Shown: positions 32,842 to 41,742 of the stretch, one piece after another | Layout: the number at the start of each line of letters is the position of its first letter | Numbering within the stretch: position 1 is the first letter of the stretch | Assembly: GCA_900543325.1 (NCBI GenBank) | Contig: UQQU01000018.1 | Span: 1-47,759 of the forward strand | Direction of reading: 5' to 3' | From: an uncultured Clostridium sp. | Lineage (GTDB): Bacteria > Bacillota > Clostridia > Clostridiales > Clostridiaceae | Length of the DNA stretch: 47,759 bases | The notes under the pieces: generated by a model | Told to the model about the DNA's origin: nothing | Databases searched by the model: none | The model's input: only the letters and a program-made list of their open reading frames with translations | Translations under genes and position numbers: made by a program

Positions 32842-34194
32842 TTAAAAATCTCTTTCTAAAATACTTATTTTTTTAGGATCTTCAAAATCCTTTAATGAAT
32901 CTATTCCTAATTTATCTAGCACATCATCAAGAATCTTACTATGAACAGCTACTTTTATTGAAGCATCATAAGCAAAGTTATCTACTGCCTTTTTACCTTC
33001 TTCAGGAGGAACTAGAATTTTAGGGCCACCAACACATCCACCAACGCAACCCATACCTTCAATAAAGCTTGCATTTGCTTTACTTGCCAAAGCTTCATCA
33101 AGTATTGCTTTACATTCTTTAACCCCTTCAGCTTTTCTAGCTTTAAAGTTTTTAATGTTATCTGGATAAAGTTCTTCTATAGCTTCTTCTACAGCTATTG
33201 AAACACCGCCAGTACGAGCATATAATCTTCCACCTCTAGATGTGTATTCTATAGACGGAATACCCTTTAAATCTCTAGGGTGAATTTCTAAAGATTCAAA
33301 GATATCATTAAGTTCTTGGAAAGTTAAAACAAAGTCAATTGCTCCAGCAACATCCTTTTCTTTTGCTTCTGCTTTTTTTGCTATACAAGGTCCTACAAAT
33401 ACAACTTTTGCATCTTTATTAAGAGATTTAATTACTCTACCAGCTGCAATCATAGGAGAGACTGAAGGTGAAAGATTAGGAACAAGTTCCTTATAAACCT
33501 TTTTTAGCATTCCTACCCACATTGGACAACAACAAGAGGTTATCATTAAATCATTTGGACTTTTTACATGTTTATTAAATTCAACAGCTTCCTTTATAGT
33601 TAACATATCAGCAGCAAAAGCAACTTCAATCATATCTGTAAATCCAATTTTAATAAAGGCAGCCCTTAATTGATCCATAGTTACATCACTACCAAATTGA
33701 CCTATAATAGCAGGGGCAACTGCAGCTATTACAGTTTTATTATTTTTTAATAAATCTAAAATTGGCAAAAATTCTATTTTGTCTAAAATACGTCCATTAG
33801 TACAGAAATCAACACAAATGCCACAATCGATACAAATATTATTATCAATAAAAGTTGTATTATTATCAGAATCAAATTTTATTGCATGAAAAGGGCAAGC
33901 TCTTTGACAGCCATATGTATTATTTGCATCAGGATTACAATTTGTACCGGAACATTCAAGTTTTTCTACTATTTTTTTATTTACCTTATAATTAGTTATT
34001 GCTTTTTTTAAGTTATAAACATAATTATTATCAAAATCAACTTTTACCCCACATAATGAAGTTATTATTTCAAAAGTTTCTTGTGGAGATTTTTCATGAC
34101 AAGTAATTATTTTATTAAGGGTTTCGTCAAAATTACCGTCATAATAAGATTTTATTAATATATCAAACAAATCAGTATACTTACTATTCATCAT
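32842..34194 (-). CDS. [FeFe] hydrogenase, monomeric, TSCCC-type (group B-like)
   Basis: A 450-aa iron-only hydrogenase that evolves or senses H2 using ferredoxin-type electrons. Two N-terminal [4Fe-4S] sites: C81, C86, C96, C100 and the ferredoxin motif C121-x2-C124-x2-C127-x3-C131. The H-cluster motifs are L1 TSCCCPMWV (C221-C223), L2 VGPCIAKKAEAKE (C270) and L3 IEGMGCVGGCVGG (C383, C387). L1 has three consecutive Cys and L3 has CVGGC instead of the CPGGC of CpI, pointing to the group B/CpIII-like clade rather than the bulk H2-producing enzyme. GGAGGT sits close to the first ATG, so Met2 (34191) may be the true start. No maturase genes or NADH-binding partners nearby. Confidence 0.92.
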   Translation of the reverse strand: MMNSKYTDLFDILIKSYYDGNFDETLNKIITCHEKSPQETFEIITSLCGVKVDFDNNYVYNLKKAITNYKVNKKIVEKLECSGTNCNPDANNTYGCQRACPFHAIKFDSDNNTTFIDNNICIDCGICVDFCTNGRILDKIEFLPILDLLKNNKTVIAAVAPAIIGQFGSDVTMDQLRAAFIKIGFTDMIEVAFAADMLTIKEAVEFNKHVKSPNDLMITSCCCPMWVGMLKKVYKELVPNLSPSVSPMIAAGRVIKSLNKDAKVVFVGPCIAKKAEAKEKDVAGAIDFVLTFQELNDIFESLEIHPRDLKGIPSIEYTSRGGRLYARTGGVSIAVEEAIEELYPDNIKNFKARKAEGVKECKAILDEALASKANASFIEGMGCVGGCVGGPKILVPPEEGKKAVDNFAYDASIKVAVHSKILDDVLDKLGIDSLKDFEDPKKISILERDF

Positions 34195-34325
34195 ATACCT
34201 CCTAAAATAGAAATAATAAATAATTCTGTATAATTTAGTATATCTCTATTGTGATATGAAAATACTTAAAAATTAAATTAAATTAAATAAAAAATAACAT
34301 ATTATGAATATTAAAAACAAAATTA

Positions 34326-34354
34326 ATGACTATTTTACATAATTTTGTTATAAT
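34326..34354 (+). promoter_or_regulatory. Promoter of sensor kinase 1
   Basis: ATGACT (34326-34331), 17-base spacer, TATAAT (34349-34354) inside TTGTTATAATATG. The same arrangement and -10 context recur in front of kinase 2. Confidence 0.6.
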
Positions 34355-34389
34355 ATGTTGAAAAATATATATTTAAGGTTAGGTGCGAT

Positions 34390-37300
34390 ATGACTAGAAT
34401 ACTAAAGAGGGTTGGAATATTTTTATTTATATTAGTATGTGTTTTTTTCAATAATGTATATGCAGAAAAAAATAATAATATTAATTTTCAAAGTATGACT
34501 ATAGATGATGGATTATCTCAGTCGTTAGCTGAATATATATATCAAGATAGTTATGGATATATTTGGATAGGAACTAGCGATGGTTTAAATAGATATAATG
34601 GTAGTGAATTTAAGATATATAAGAATAGTAAAAGTAATGAGAATACAATAAGTAATAATGTAATTACTTCATTAGTAGAGGATAATAGTAAGAACTTATG
34701 GATAGGTACTTATAGTGGCTTAAATAAGATGAATTTAGTTACTGGAGATATAACAAGATATTTAGTTTCTCAAGATGATAAAAATTCATCTAATTCAGTA
34801 ATTGAAGAGTTAATGGTTGATTCAAAGGGAAGACTTTGGGTATGTAGTATCAGTAGTTTAAATTTATATGATAGTAAAAATGATAAATTTATAAAAATAG
34901 AAACTGACTTATTAAATGATAAAGTTATTCAAGATATTGCAGAAGATGACGATGGCGTTATATGGATATGTACTGATGCTGGATTATATACATATAAACC
35001 CGAGGAAGAAAAATTTGAGAAGTTTAATGATCCTCAAAATATAATTAAGGATAAAAATATTTTTACAATTTATTATAGTAATAATGAATTATGGATAGGA
35101 ACTAAAATATATGGATTAATTGTAATGGATTTAAATGATTACAGTATAAAATCATATGAATATAACCCAAATGATAATAATAGTATACCTAGCAATCTTG
35201 TAAGAGATATACTTAGAGCAAAAGATGGGTCTATATGGTTAGGAACAGATCAAGGATTAGTTTTATTCGATGAAGAAACTGAAAATTTTTATACATATAA
35301 AAATAATTTGGATAAATATAGTATTTGTGATGACAATATTATAAACTTATATGAAGATAGGCTTGGGGTAATATGGGTAGGTACTTTTAATGGAATAAGT
35401 AAATTTTCTATAAATAAGGAGTTTAAAGTTTATAGAAATGATCTAATGAACAATAATTCATTAAGTAATAGTAGCGTAAGTGGAATATATGAAGATGATG
35501 ATGGAGCGATATGGGTTGGAACATTTAATTCTGGAGTTAATAAAATAGATAGGATTACTGGAGATGTAACTAGATATTATAATTTGACAGGAAATTCTCA
35601 ATCTTTAAGTAGTAATAGAATAAAAGCTATAACAGGAATAGACAATGAAATATGGATTGCAACTGATAATGGATTAAATAAATATGATAAAAATACAGGT
35701 GTTTTTACTACATATAATAGATCAGACAACAAAAATAGTATTAATAGTGACGAAGTAAGGGCATTATTTATTGATAAAGAGGGAATGCTTTGGATTGGTA
35801 CTAAAGATGGTCTATGTAGCTTTGATAGAGAAGATAAATTTGTATCATATAATGATTTATTTGAAGAAAATGGGATTTATGAAAAAGTTGTTTCAGCTAT
35901 TTATGAAGATAGTGAAGGAATAATGTGGATTGGCCTAGGAGCTGATGGTGGCTTAGTAAGTTATAATAGAAAAACTGGAGAGGTAAAAAACTATTTATCA
36001 GATGATAATGATTTAAATTCATTAAGTTTTAATACTGTAAGGGCTATTTCTGAAGATAGTAATGGAATGATATGGATAGGAACTCAAAGTGGATTAAATA
36101 AATTTAATAAGAAAAGTGGAAAATTTACTTCATACACATATATGGATGGGCTATCTAATGATTTTATATATGGGGTGATTGTAGATAATAGTGATAATGT
36201 TTGGGTAAGCACTAACTATGGAATTTCGATGTATGATCAAGCAAATAATAAGTTTATAAGATATTATGAGGCTGATGGAATTTCTAGTAATGAATTTAAT
36301 GGATTTTCATATCATAAGAATAAGGATGGTAGTAGGATTTATTTTGGAGGTATAAATGGATTAACAGAAATTAATCCATTTGATATTAAGTCTAATATAA
36401 GTAGTGAACAAGTGATAATAGATAGTATCAAAACAAGTGGCGGTATTGAAATTAATGAACGTGATAATATTGTACTTGATTATGATTCAAGAGAGTTATA
36501 TATAAAGTTTTTTATTCCTGAATATAAAAATATTAGTCAAATTCAATATGCTTATAAATTAGAAGGTACTGATAAGGAATGGGTTTTTGCTGGTAATGAA
36601 AATTATGCAAGATATGCTAGTTTAGAGCCCGGTAACTATACTATGTTAATATCAGGAAGAGATTATAATGGTGTTTGGTCTGAAGCATGTAAAATAGATA
36701 TTAGAGTAAAAAATTCAATTTGGAAAAGTCCTTATGCATATGCTTTTTATATTTTAATAATAAGTATAATAATATATTTATACTATAATGAAGTTAAGAT
36801 ATTAGATGGATTAGTTAGACAAAGGACGCAGGAACTAAATAATAAGCTAAATGAAAATAAAGAACTATATAATAAATTAATAGAAACAGAAAGATATAAA
36901 AATAACTATTTTGTAAATTTATCACATGAGTTAAGAACACCATTAAATGTAATTTTATCTGTAGAGCAATTAATATCTTCACTTAATAAAGAAGGAAAAG
37001 AAATAAGCAGAGATAAAATGGAAGTTTATATGAATGCTTTAAAAGGAAATTCAAAAAGACTTTTAAACTTAATTAATAATATAATAGATACGTCTAAGAT
37101 AGATTCAGGTTCCTATAGGTTAGATAAAGAAAAAACTAATATAATAAGTCTAGTTGAAGATACAGCTTTAACTATGGTTGAATTGGCACAGGCTAAAGGA
37201 ATAGAGCTTATAATTGATCCTGAAATTGAGGAGTTATTTATAGAGTGTGATAAACTAGATATAGAAAGATGCATAATTAATTTAATAGGAAATGCAATAA

Positions 37301-37593
37301 AATTCACAGATAGTAATGGAAGGATAATAGTTACTATAAGTGAATTACCAAATAAGGTTAAGATAAGTGTTAAGGATACGGGTATTGGAATAGATTCTAA
37401 ATTTCATAAAAGCATATTTGATAGATTTGGTCAAGTTTATAATGAAGTATCTGAAGAATTTGGGGGAAGTGGTTTAGGATTAACATTAACTAAAAATTTA
37501 GTTAACCTCCATGGAGGAGAAATTAGTGTAATTAGTGAAAAGGGAAAAGGAAGTGAATTTATAATTTTACTCCCTATAAATAATAAACAGTAA
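34390..37593 (+). CDS. Propeller sensor histidine kinase 1 (Reg_prop/Y_Y_Y/HisKA/HATPase)
   Basis: A 1067-aa transmembrane sensor kinase. A signal peptide (FLFILVCVFFNNVYA) exports a large extracytoplasmic sensor of 14 repeats with the motif [IL]W[IV]GT..GL (residues ~35-670), enough for two 7-bladed propellers. A Y_Y_Y domain follows (~690-770; YAYKLEGTDKEW, YARYASLEPGNY), then one membrane helix (~780-797), a short coiled coil and the kinase core with phosphoacceptor His846 in NLSHELRTPLN, N box IGNAIKF, G1 KDTGIGI and G2 GGSGLGLTL. There is no receiver or AraC domain, unlike the Bacteroides hybrid sensors with this ectodomain, and no response regulator gene adjoins. Paralogue of the next gene; it has its own promoter and terminator. 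Ligand unknown; glycans are the usual guess. Confidence 0.93.
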   Translation: MTRILKRVGIFLFILVCVFFNNVYAEKNNNINFQSMTIDDGLSQSLAEYIYQDSYGYIWIGTSDGLNRYNGSEFKIYKNSKSNENTISNNVITSLVEDNSKNLWIGTYSGLNKMNLVTGDITRYLVSQDDKNSSNSVIEELMVDSKGRLWVCSISSLNLYDSKNDKFIKIETDLLNDKVIQDIAEDDDGVIWICTDAGLYTYKPEEEKFEKFNDPQNIIKDKNIFTIYYSNNELWIGTKIYGLIVMDLNDYSIKSYEYNPNDNNSIPSNLVRDILRAKDGSIWLGTDQGLVLFDEETENFYTYKNNLDKYSICDDNIINLYEDRLGVIWVGTFNGISKFSINKEFKVYRNDLMNNNSLSNSSVSGIYEDDDGAIWVGTFNSGVNKIDRITGDVTRYYNLTGNSQSLSSNRIKAITGIDNEIWIATDNGLNKYDKNTGVFTTYNRSDNKNSINSDEVRALFIDKEGMLWIGTKDGLCSFDREDKFVSYNDLFEENGIYEKVVSAIYEDSEGIMWIGLGADGGLVSYNRKTGEVKNYLSDDNDLNSLSFNTVRAISEDSNGMIWIGTQSGLNKFNKKSGKFTSYTYMDGLSNDFIYGVIVDNSDNVWVSTNYGISMYDQANNKFIRYYEADGISSNEFNGFSYHKNKDGSRIYFGGINGLTEINPFDIKSNISSEQVIIDSIKTSGGIEINERDNIVLDYDSRELYIKFFIPEYKNISQIQYAYKLEGTDKEWVFAGNENYARYASLEPGNYTMLISGRDYNGVWSEACKIDIRVKNSIWKSPYAYAFYILIISIIIYLYYNEVKILDGLVRQRTQELNNKLNENKELYNKLIETERYKNNYFVNLSHELRTPLNVILSVEQLISSLNKEGKEISRDKMEVYMNALKGNSKRLLNLINNIIDTSKIDSGSYRLDKEKTNIISLVEDTALTMVELAQAKGIELIIDPEIEELFIECDKLDIERCIINLIGNAIKFTDSNGRIIVTISELPNKVKISVKDTGIGIDSKFHKSIFDRFGQVYNEVSEEFGGSGLGLTLTKNLVNLHGGEISVISEKGKGSEFIILLPINNKQ

Positions 37594-37632
37594 AAGAATT
37601 TGTAATATTTACAAATTCTTTTTTTTTTAGGA
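37594..37632 (+). terminator. Terminator between the two sensor kinases
   Basis: AAGAATTTGTAA pairs perfectly with TTACAAATTCTT around TAT, followed by nine or more T. It starts immediately after the kinase 1 stop codon, so the two paralogues are transcribed separately. Confidence 0.92.
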
Positions 37633-37683
37633 AATGTAAATTTAATAATATTATTATTAAATAAAAACAATATAGGAATTTAA

Positions 37684-37712
37684 ATGATTTTTTTAGATAA
37701 ATTTGTTATAAT
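37684..37712 (+). promoter_or_regulatory. Promoter of sensor kinase 2
   Basis: ATGATT (37684-37689), 17-base spacer, TATAAT (37707-37712) in the context TTTGTTATAATATG, closely matching the kinase 1 promoter. The duplication therefore included the promoter. Confidence 0.6.
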
Positions 37713-37745
37713 ATGTAGAGAAAAGGAAAAAATATGGGGGATAAA

Positions 37746-40700
37746 ATGAAAAGGAATATAAAAAAAGTTATAATATTTTTATTTATGCTATTATGCATAT
37801 TTTACAATACTGTTTATGCTAGTGATAGCTATAATATTAATTTTAAAAGTATAACTATAGATGATGGATTATCACAATCATTAGCAGAATATATATATCA
37901 AGATAGTTTAGGGTATATATGGATAGGCACTAATGATGGATTAAATAGATATAATGGAAATGAATTTAAGATATATAAGAATATTAAAAATAATGATAAT
38001 AGTATTAGTAATAATAATATTAGTTCATTAGTAGAAGATAATGATAAAAATTTATGGATAGGTACTGAGGGTGGACTAAATAAAATGAATTTACTTACTG
38101 GAGATATAACAAGATATTTAGTTTCAGATGAAGATAAAACCTATTCTAATACTGTTGTTGATGAATTGTTAATAGACTCTAAGGGGAGACTTTGGGTTTG
38201 TACAATAAATGGATTGAATTTATATGATAAAGAAAATGATAAGTTTATAAAAGTAGCTAGTAAATACTTGGAGAATAAAGGGCTTCAAGCTATTGATGAA
38301 GATCATGAAGGGAATATATGGGTATCTACAAGAGAAGGATTATACAGATATAATCCCAATAATGATACTATAAATGAATTTTTAAGTGATGAAAATAATA
38401 GTAATTCAATAAGTGAAAATAATATATTTTCGGTTTATTATAGTGAAAAAAAGTTATGGATAGGAACTAAAACTGGTGGATTAAATGTAATGGATTTAGA
38501 TGATTATAGTATGAAGGTATATACTCATGACCCTAATAATCCTAATTCCATACCAAGTAATTTTATAAGAGATATACTTAGAGATAAAGATGGGATAATG
38601 TGGCTGGCTACGGATCAAGGTTTAGCGCGTTTTAATGAGGATAGTGAAACATTTTATACATATAAAAATAATACAGATAAAAATAGTATTTGTGATGATA
38701 ATACTATTAACTTATATCAAGATAGATCAGGAGTAATATGGGTAGGAACATTTAATGGAATAAGTAAGTTTTCTATTAATAAAGATTTTAAGGTTTATAG
38801 AAATGATCCAACAAATCCTAATTCATTAAGTAATAGTAGTGTTTGTGGAATATATGAAGATGATGAAGGCGTGGTATGGGTAGGAACATTTAATTCTGGT
38901 ATAAATAAAATAAATAAAGAAGATGATATAGTTATAAGATATTATAATGATGTTAATAGTGATAATTCATTAAGTAGCAATAGGATAAAAGATATAACGG
39001 GAATAGAAAATGAAATTTGGATTGCAACTGATAATGGATTAAATAAATATGATAAAAGTACAGATAAATTTACTGTTTATAAAAAAGCAGATGATGAAAA
39101 TAGTATAGTAAATAATGAGATAAGGGTAGTGTATATTGATAAAGAAGGAGTTCTTTGGATAGGAACTAGAGGTGGAATATGTACATTTGATAGAAAAAGT
39201 AAATTTACTTCATATAATGATATATTAGAGCAAAATGGTATCTATGAAAAAACTGTTAGTAGTATATATCAAGATAGTGAAGGAATAATGTGGTTTGGGT
39301 TAGGTAATGAGGGAGGTTTAGTTAAGTATAATAAAGAAACTGGTGAAGTTAAAAATTACTTAGCTAATGACAAAGACATAAATTCATTAAGTTTTAATAA
39401 TATAAGATCTATAGCGGAAGATAGTAAAGGAAACATATGGATTGGGACTCAAGATGGATTAAATAAATTTAATAAGGAGACAGAAGAGTTTACAGTATAT
39501 ACATATAGTGAAGGATTATCTAATGATTTTATTTATGGAGTAATAGTAGATAATAATGATAATATTTGGGTTAGTACTAATTATGGGGTATCTATGTATG
39601 ATCAAGATGATGATAAATTTATAAGATATTATCAATCAGATGGTCTTGCAACTAATGAGTATAATGGATTTTCATATCATAAAAATAAAGAGGGTAATAT
39701 TTATTTTGGAGGAGTAAATGGACTAACAGAATTTAATCCATTAGATATTAAGCTAAAAATGCATACTAACAATATAATAATTGATAGTATAAAAACAAGT
39801 GGTGGAATTGAACTAGATAAAAAAGATAAAATTGTTTTAGATTATGATTCTAGAGAGTTATATATAAAGTTTTTTATACCTGAATATAAGAATATAAATC
39901 AAATGCAATATGCATATAAGCTAGAGGGAATGGATAGTGACTGGATTTTTGCAGGAAATGAAAACTATGCGAGATATGCTAGTTTATCACCTGGAAATTA
40001 TAAAATGCTAATAGTAGGAAGAAATTATAATGGTGTTTGGTCTGATATATCAGAAATAAATATTAAAGTAAAGAATTCTATTTGGAAAACTCCTTTAGCA
40101 TATTTTATATATATGGTTATAATATCAGTTATAATATATGTATATTATAATGAGGTAAAGATACTAGATTCATTAGTAAATCAAAGAACTCAAGAACTAA
40201 ATAATAAATTAAGTGAAAATAAAAAGTTATATCAAAGACTTATAAAGTTAGAAAAGCATAAAAATAATTATTTTGTGAATTTATCACATGAGCTTAGGAC
40301 GCCGTTAAATGTTATTTTATCTATAGAGCAATTAATAACATCATTAAATAAATCGGGAATTCAGATACCAAAAGAAAAAATGGAAACTTATATGAATACA
40401 TTAAAAGGTAACTCAAATAGACTTTTAAATTTAATAAATAATATAATTGATACATCTAAAATTGATTCTGGATTTTATAAATTAAATAAGGAAGAGGTTA
40501 ATATAGTAACCCTTGTGGAAGATACAGCTTTATCAATGATTAACCTTGCGGAAGTTAATGGGTTAAAAATTATAATTGATCCTGAAATAGAAGAGCTATT
40601 TATAGAGTGTGATAAGTTAGATATAGAGAGATGTATAATAAATTTAATTGGAAACGCTATTAAATTTACTAGTGAGGGGGGAACTATAACTGTTTCTATA

Positions 40701-40946
40701 AGTGAATTATATAAAAAAGTTAGAATTAGTGTTAAAGATACTGGAGTAGGAATAGATGAAAAGTATCATAATACTATTTTTGATAGATTTAGTCAGGTGT
40801 ATAGTGAATCTTCAGAGGAATTTGGAGGGAGTGGACTAGGATTAACTTTAACTAGGAATTTAATTAATCTTCATGGAGGAGAGATTAGTGTAGTTAGTGA
40901 AAAAGGAAAGGGAAGTGAATTTATTATTATATTACCTATACAATAG
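37746..40946 (+). CDS. Propeller sensor histidine kinase 2, tandem paralogue
   Basis: A 1066-aa protein with the same layout as kinase 1: signal peptide (IIFLFMLLCIFYNTVYA), 14 propeller repeats, Y_Y_Y domain, one membrane helix and a kinase core with His848 in NLSHELRTPLN and G2 GGSGLGLTL. No receiver domain. By eye roughly 70 percent or more of residues match kinase 1; differences concentrate in individual propeller blades (for example repeats 3-5) and in the linker after the first kinase helix, while the Y_Y_Y and ATPase regions are nearly identical. ATG 37746 follows GGGGGA; the in-frame ATG 37734 lies before it. A Crp/Fnr gene begins 17 bases after its stop, so the two are probably one transcript. 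Confidence 0.93.
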   Translation: MKRNIKKVIIFLFMLLCIFYNTVYASDSYNINFKSITIDDGLSQSLAEYIYQDSLGYIWIGTNDGLNRYNGNEFKIYKNIKNNDNSISNNNISSLVEDNDKNLWIGTEGGLNKMNLLTGDITRYLVSDEDKTYSNTVVDELLIDSKGRLWVCTINGLNLYDKENDKFIKVASKYLENKGLQAIDEDHEGNIWVSTREGLYRYNPNNDTINEFLSDENNSNSISENNIFSVYYSEKKLWIGTKTGGLNVMDLDDYSMKVYTHDPNNPNSIPSNFIRDILRDKDGIMWLATDQGLARFNEDSETFYTYKNNTDKNSICDDNTINLYQDRSGVIWVGTFNGISKFSINKDFKVYRNDPTNPNSLSNSSVCGIYEDDEGVVWVGTFNSGINKINKEDDIVIRYYNDVNSDNSLSSNRIKDITGIENEIWIATDNGLNKYDKSTDKFTVYKKADDENSIVNNEIRVVYIDKEGVLWIGTRGGICTFDRKSKFTSYNDILEQNGIYEKTVSSIYQDSEGIMWFGLGNEGGLVKYNKETGEVKNYLANDKDINSLSFNNIRSIAEDSKGNIWIGTQDGLNKFNKETEEFTVYTYSEGLSNDFIYGVIVDNNDNIWVSTNYGVSMYDQDDDKFIRYYQSDGLATNEYNGFSYHKNKEGNIYFGGVNGLTEFNPLDIKLKMHTNNIIIDSIKTSGGIELDKKDKIVLDYDSRELYIKFFIPEYKNINQMQYAYKLEGMDSDWIFAGNENYARYASLSPGNYKMLIVGRNYNGVWSDISEINIKVKNSIWKTPLAYFIYMVIISVIIYVYYNEVKILDSLVNQRTQELNNKLSENKKLYQRLIKLEKHKNNYFVNLSHELRTPLNVILSIEQLITSLNKSGIQIPKEKMETYMNTLKGNSNRLLNLINNIIDTSKIDSGFYKLNKEEVNIVTLVEDTALSMINLAEVNGLKIIIDPEIEELFIECDKLDIERCIINLIGNAIKFTSEGGTITVSISELYKKVRISVKDTGVGIDEKYHNTIFDRFSQVYSESSEEFGGSGLGLTLTRNLINLHGGEISVVSEKGKGSEFIIILPIQ

Positions 40947-40962
40947 TAAAAGGAAGTATTCT

Positions 40963-41643
40963 ATGGAAGAAATAGTTAAAACAATAAAGAAAAATCAGTT
41001 GTTCATTGGATTAAGTGATGAAAGTATAAAAAAAGTTTTAAAAGAAATTAAGTACTATATAAAGAATTACAGTAAGGGAGAAATAATTGCTCATGAAGAT
41101 GATGAATGTAGAAGTTTATCTTTAGTTTTATCTGGAACTATAGAGATACAGAGATTATATTCTAACGGAAAATATATAGTCTTAAGTAGATTGCTTGAAG
41201 GAGATGTATTTGGAGAAGCATTGGTATTTTCCAAGGCAAAAACATATCCTGCAACAGTAATAGCTTTAAGTGAATGTACGGTTCTTTTTATAAATAAAAA
41301 TGATGTTTTAAAATTATGTTCTTATGAAGAGAAAATATTAGAGAATTTCATTTCCTTATTAAGCGATAAAGTATTCATTTTAAATTCAAAAATAAAAAGT
41401 ATATCTTTTAAAAGTTTACGACAAAAAGTTATTAATTATATTTTAAATGAAGTTAAAGAGCAAAAAAGTAAATCTATAATATTAAAGCATTCAAAGGAAG
41501 AAATAGCAGCATTATTAGGTATTCCAAGGCCGTCTTTATCAAGGGAATTAATTAATTTACGAGATAGAAATTATATTGAGTTTGATAGAAAAAAGATTCA
41601 AATATTAGATATTGAAGGCTTAGAAGAAGAATTATTTAATTAA
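40963..41643 (+). CDS. Crp/Fnr-family transcriptional regulator (HcpR-like candidate)
   Basis: A 226-aa regulator. An N-terminal cyclic-nucleotide-binding-type beta roll (~15-125; VLSGTIEIQRLYSNGKYIVL, LLEGDVFGEALVF) is joined by a long dimer helix to a C-terminal HTH (SKEEIAALLGIPRPSLSREL). No Fnr-type N-terminal Cys cluster is present. ATG 40963 follows AAAGGAAG; a longer frame reaching into kinase 2 (to 40897) is rejected. It lies between kinase 2 and hcp. In clostridia, Crp/Fnr proteins next to hcp are HcpR regulators of nitrosative stress (established for the family), so HcpR is a good but unproven name here. The intergenic TGTAAC-N4-GTTACA palindrome is its likely site. Confidence 0.85.
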   Translation: MEEIVKTIKKNQLFIGLSDESIKKVLKEIKYYIKNYSKGEIIAHEDDECRSLSLVLSGTIEIQRLYSNGKYIVLSRLLEGDVFGEALVFSKAKTYPATVIALSECTVLFINKNDVLKLCSYEEKILENFISLLSDKVFILNSKIKSISFKSLRQKVINYILNEVKEQKSKSIILKHSKEEIAALLGIPRPSLSRELINLRDRNYIEFDRKKIQILDIEGLEEELFN

Positions 41644-41646
41644 AAA

Positions 41647-41679
41647 AAGAGTTTGTAACTAATGTTACAGACTCTTTTC
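41647..41679 (+). terminator. Terminator after crp gene, overlapping an operator palindrome
   Basis: AAGAGTTTGTAAC pairs with GTTACAGACTCTT around TAAT with one G-U pair, followed by TTTTCTT. The inner part, TGTAAC (41654-41659) and GTTACA (41664-41669), is a perfect 6-4-6 inverted repeat that fits a Crp/Fnr-type operator. Confidence 0.8.
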
Positions 41680-41696
41680 TTATATCAATATAGAAT
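41654..41696 (+). promoter_or_regulatory. hcp promoter with activator site at about -41.5
   Basis: A -10 TAGAAT lies at 41691-41696 with no matching -35. With transcription starting about 7 bases downstream (near 41703), the palindrome TGTAAC-TAAT-GTTACA is centred at 41661.5, that is -41.5, the classical class II position for Crp/Fnr activators. The geometry is counted from the sequence; the start site is assumed. Confidence 0.55.
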
Positions 41697-41742
41697 AAGG
41701 TCATGAAGTTTAAAAAATATATTTCAAGAGGGGATTTTAAAT

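Noticed and set aside
40897..40962. Crp/Fnr reading frame starting inside the 3' end of kinase 2
   Set aside because: The extra 22 residues match no part of the family, and a good ribosome site AAAGGAAG precedes ATG 40963.
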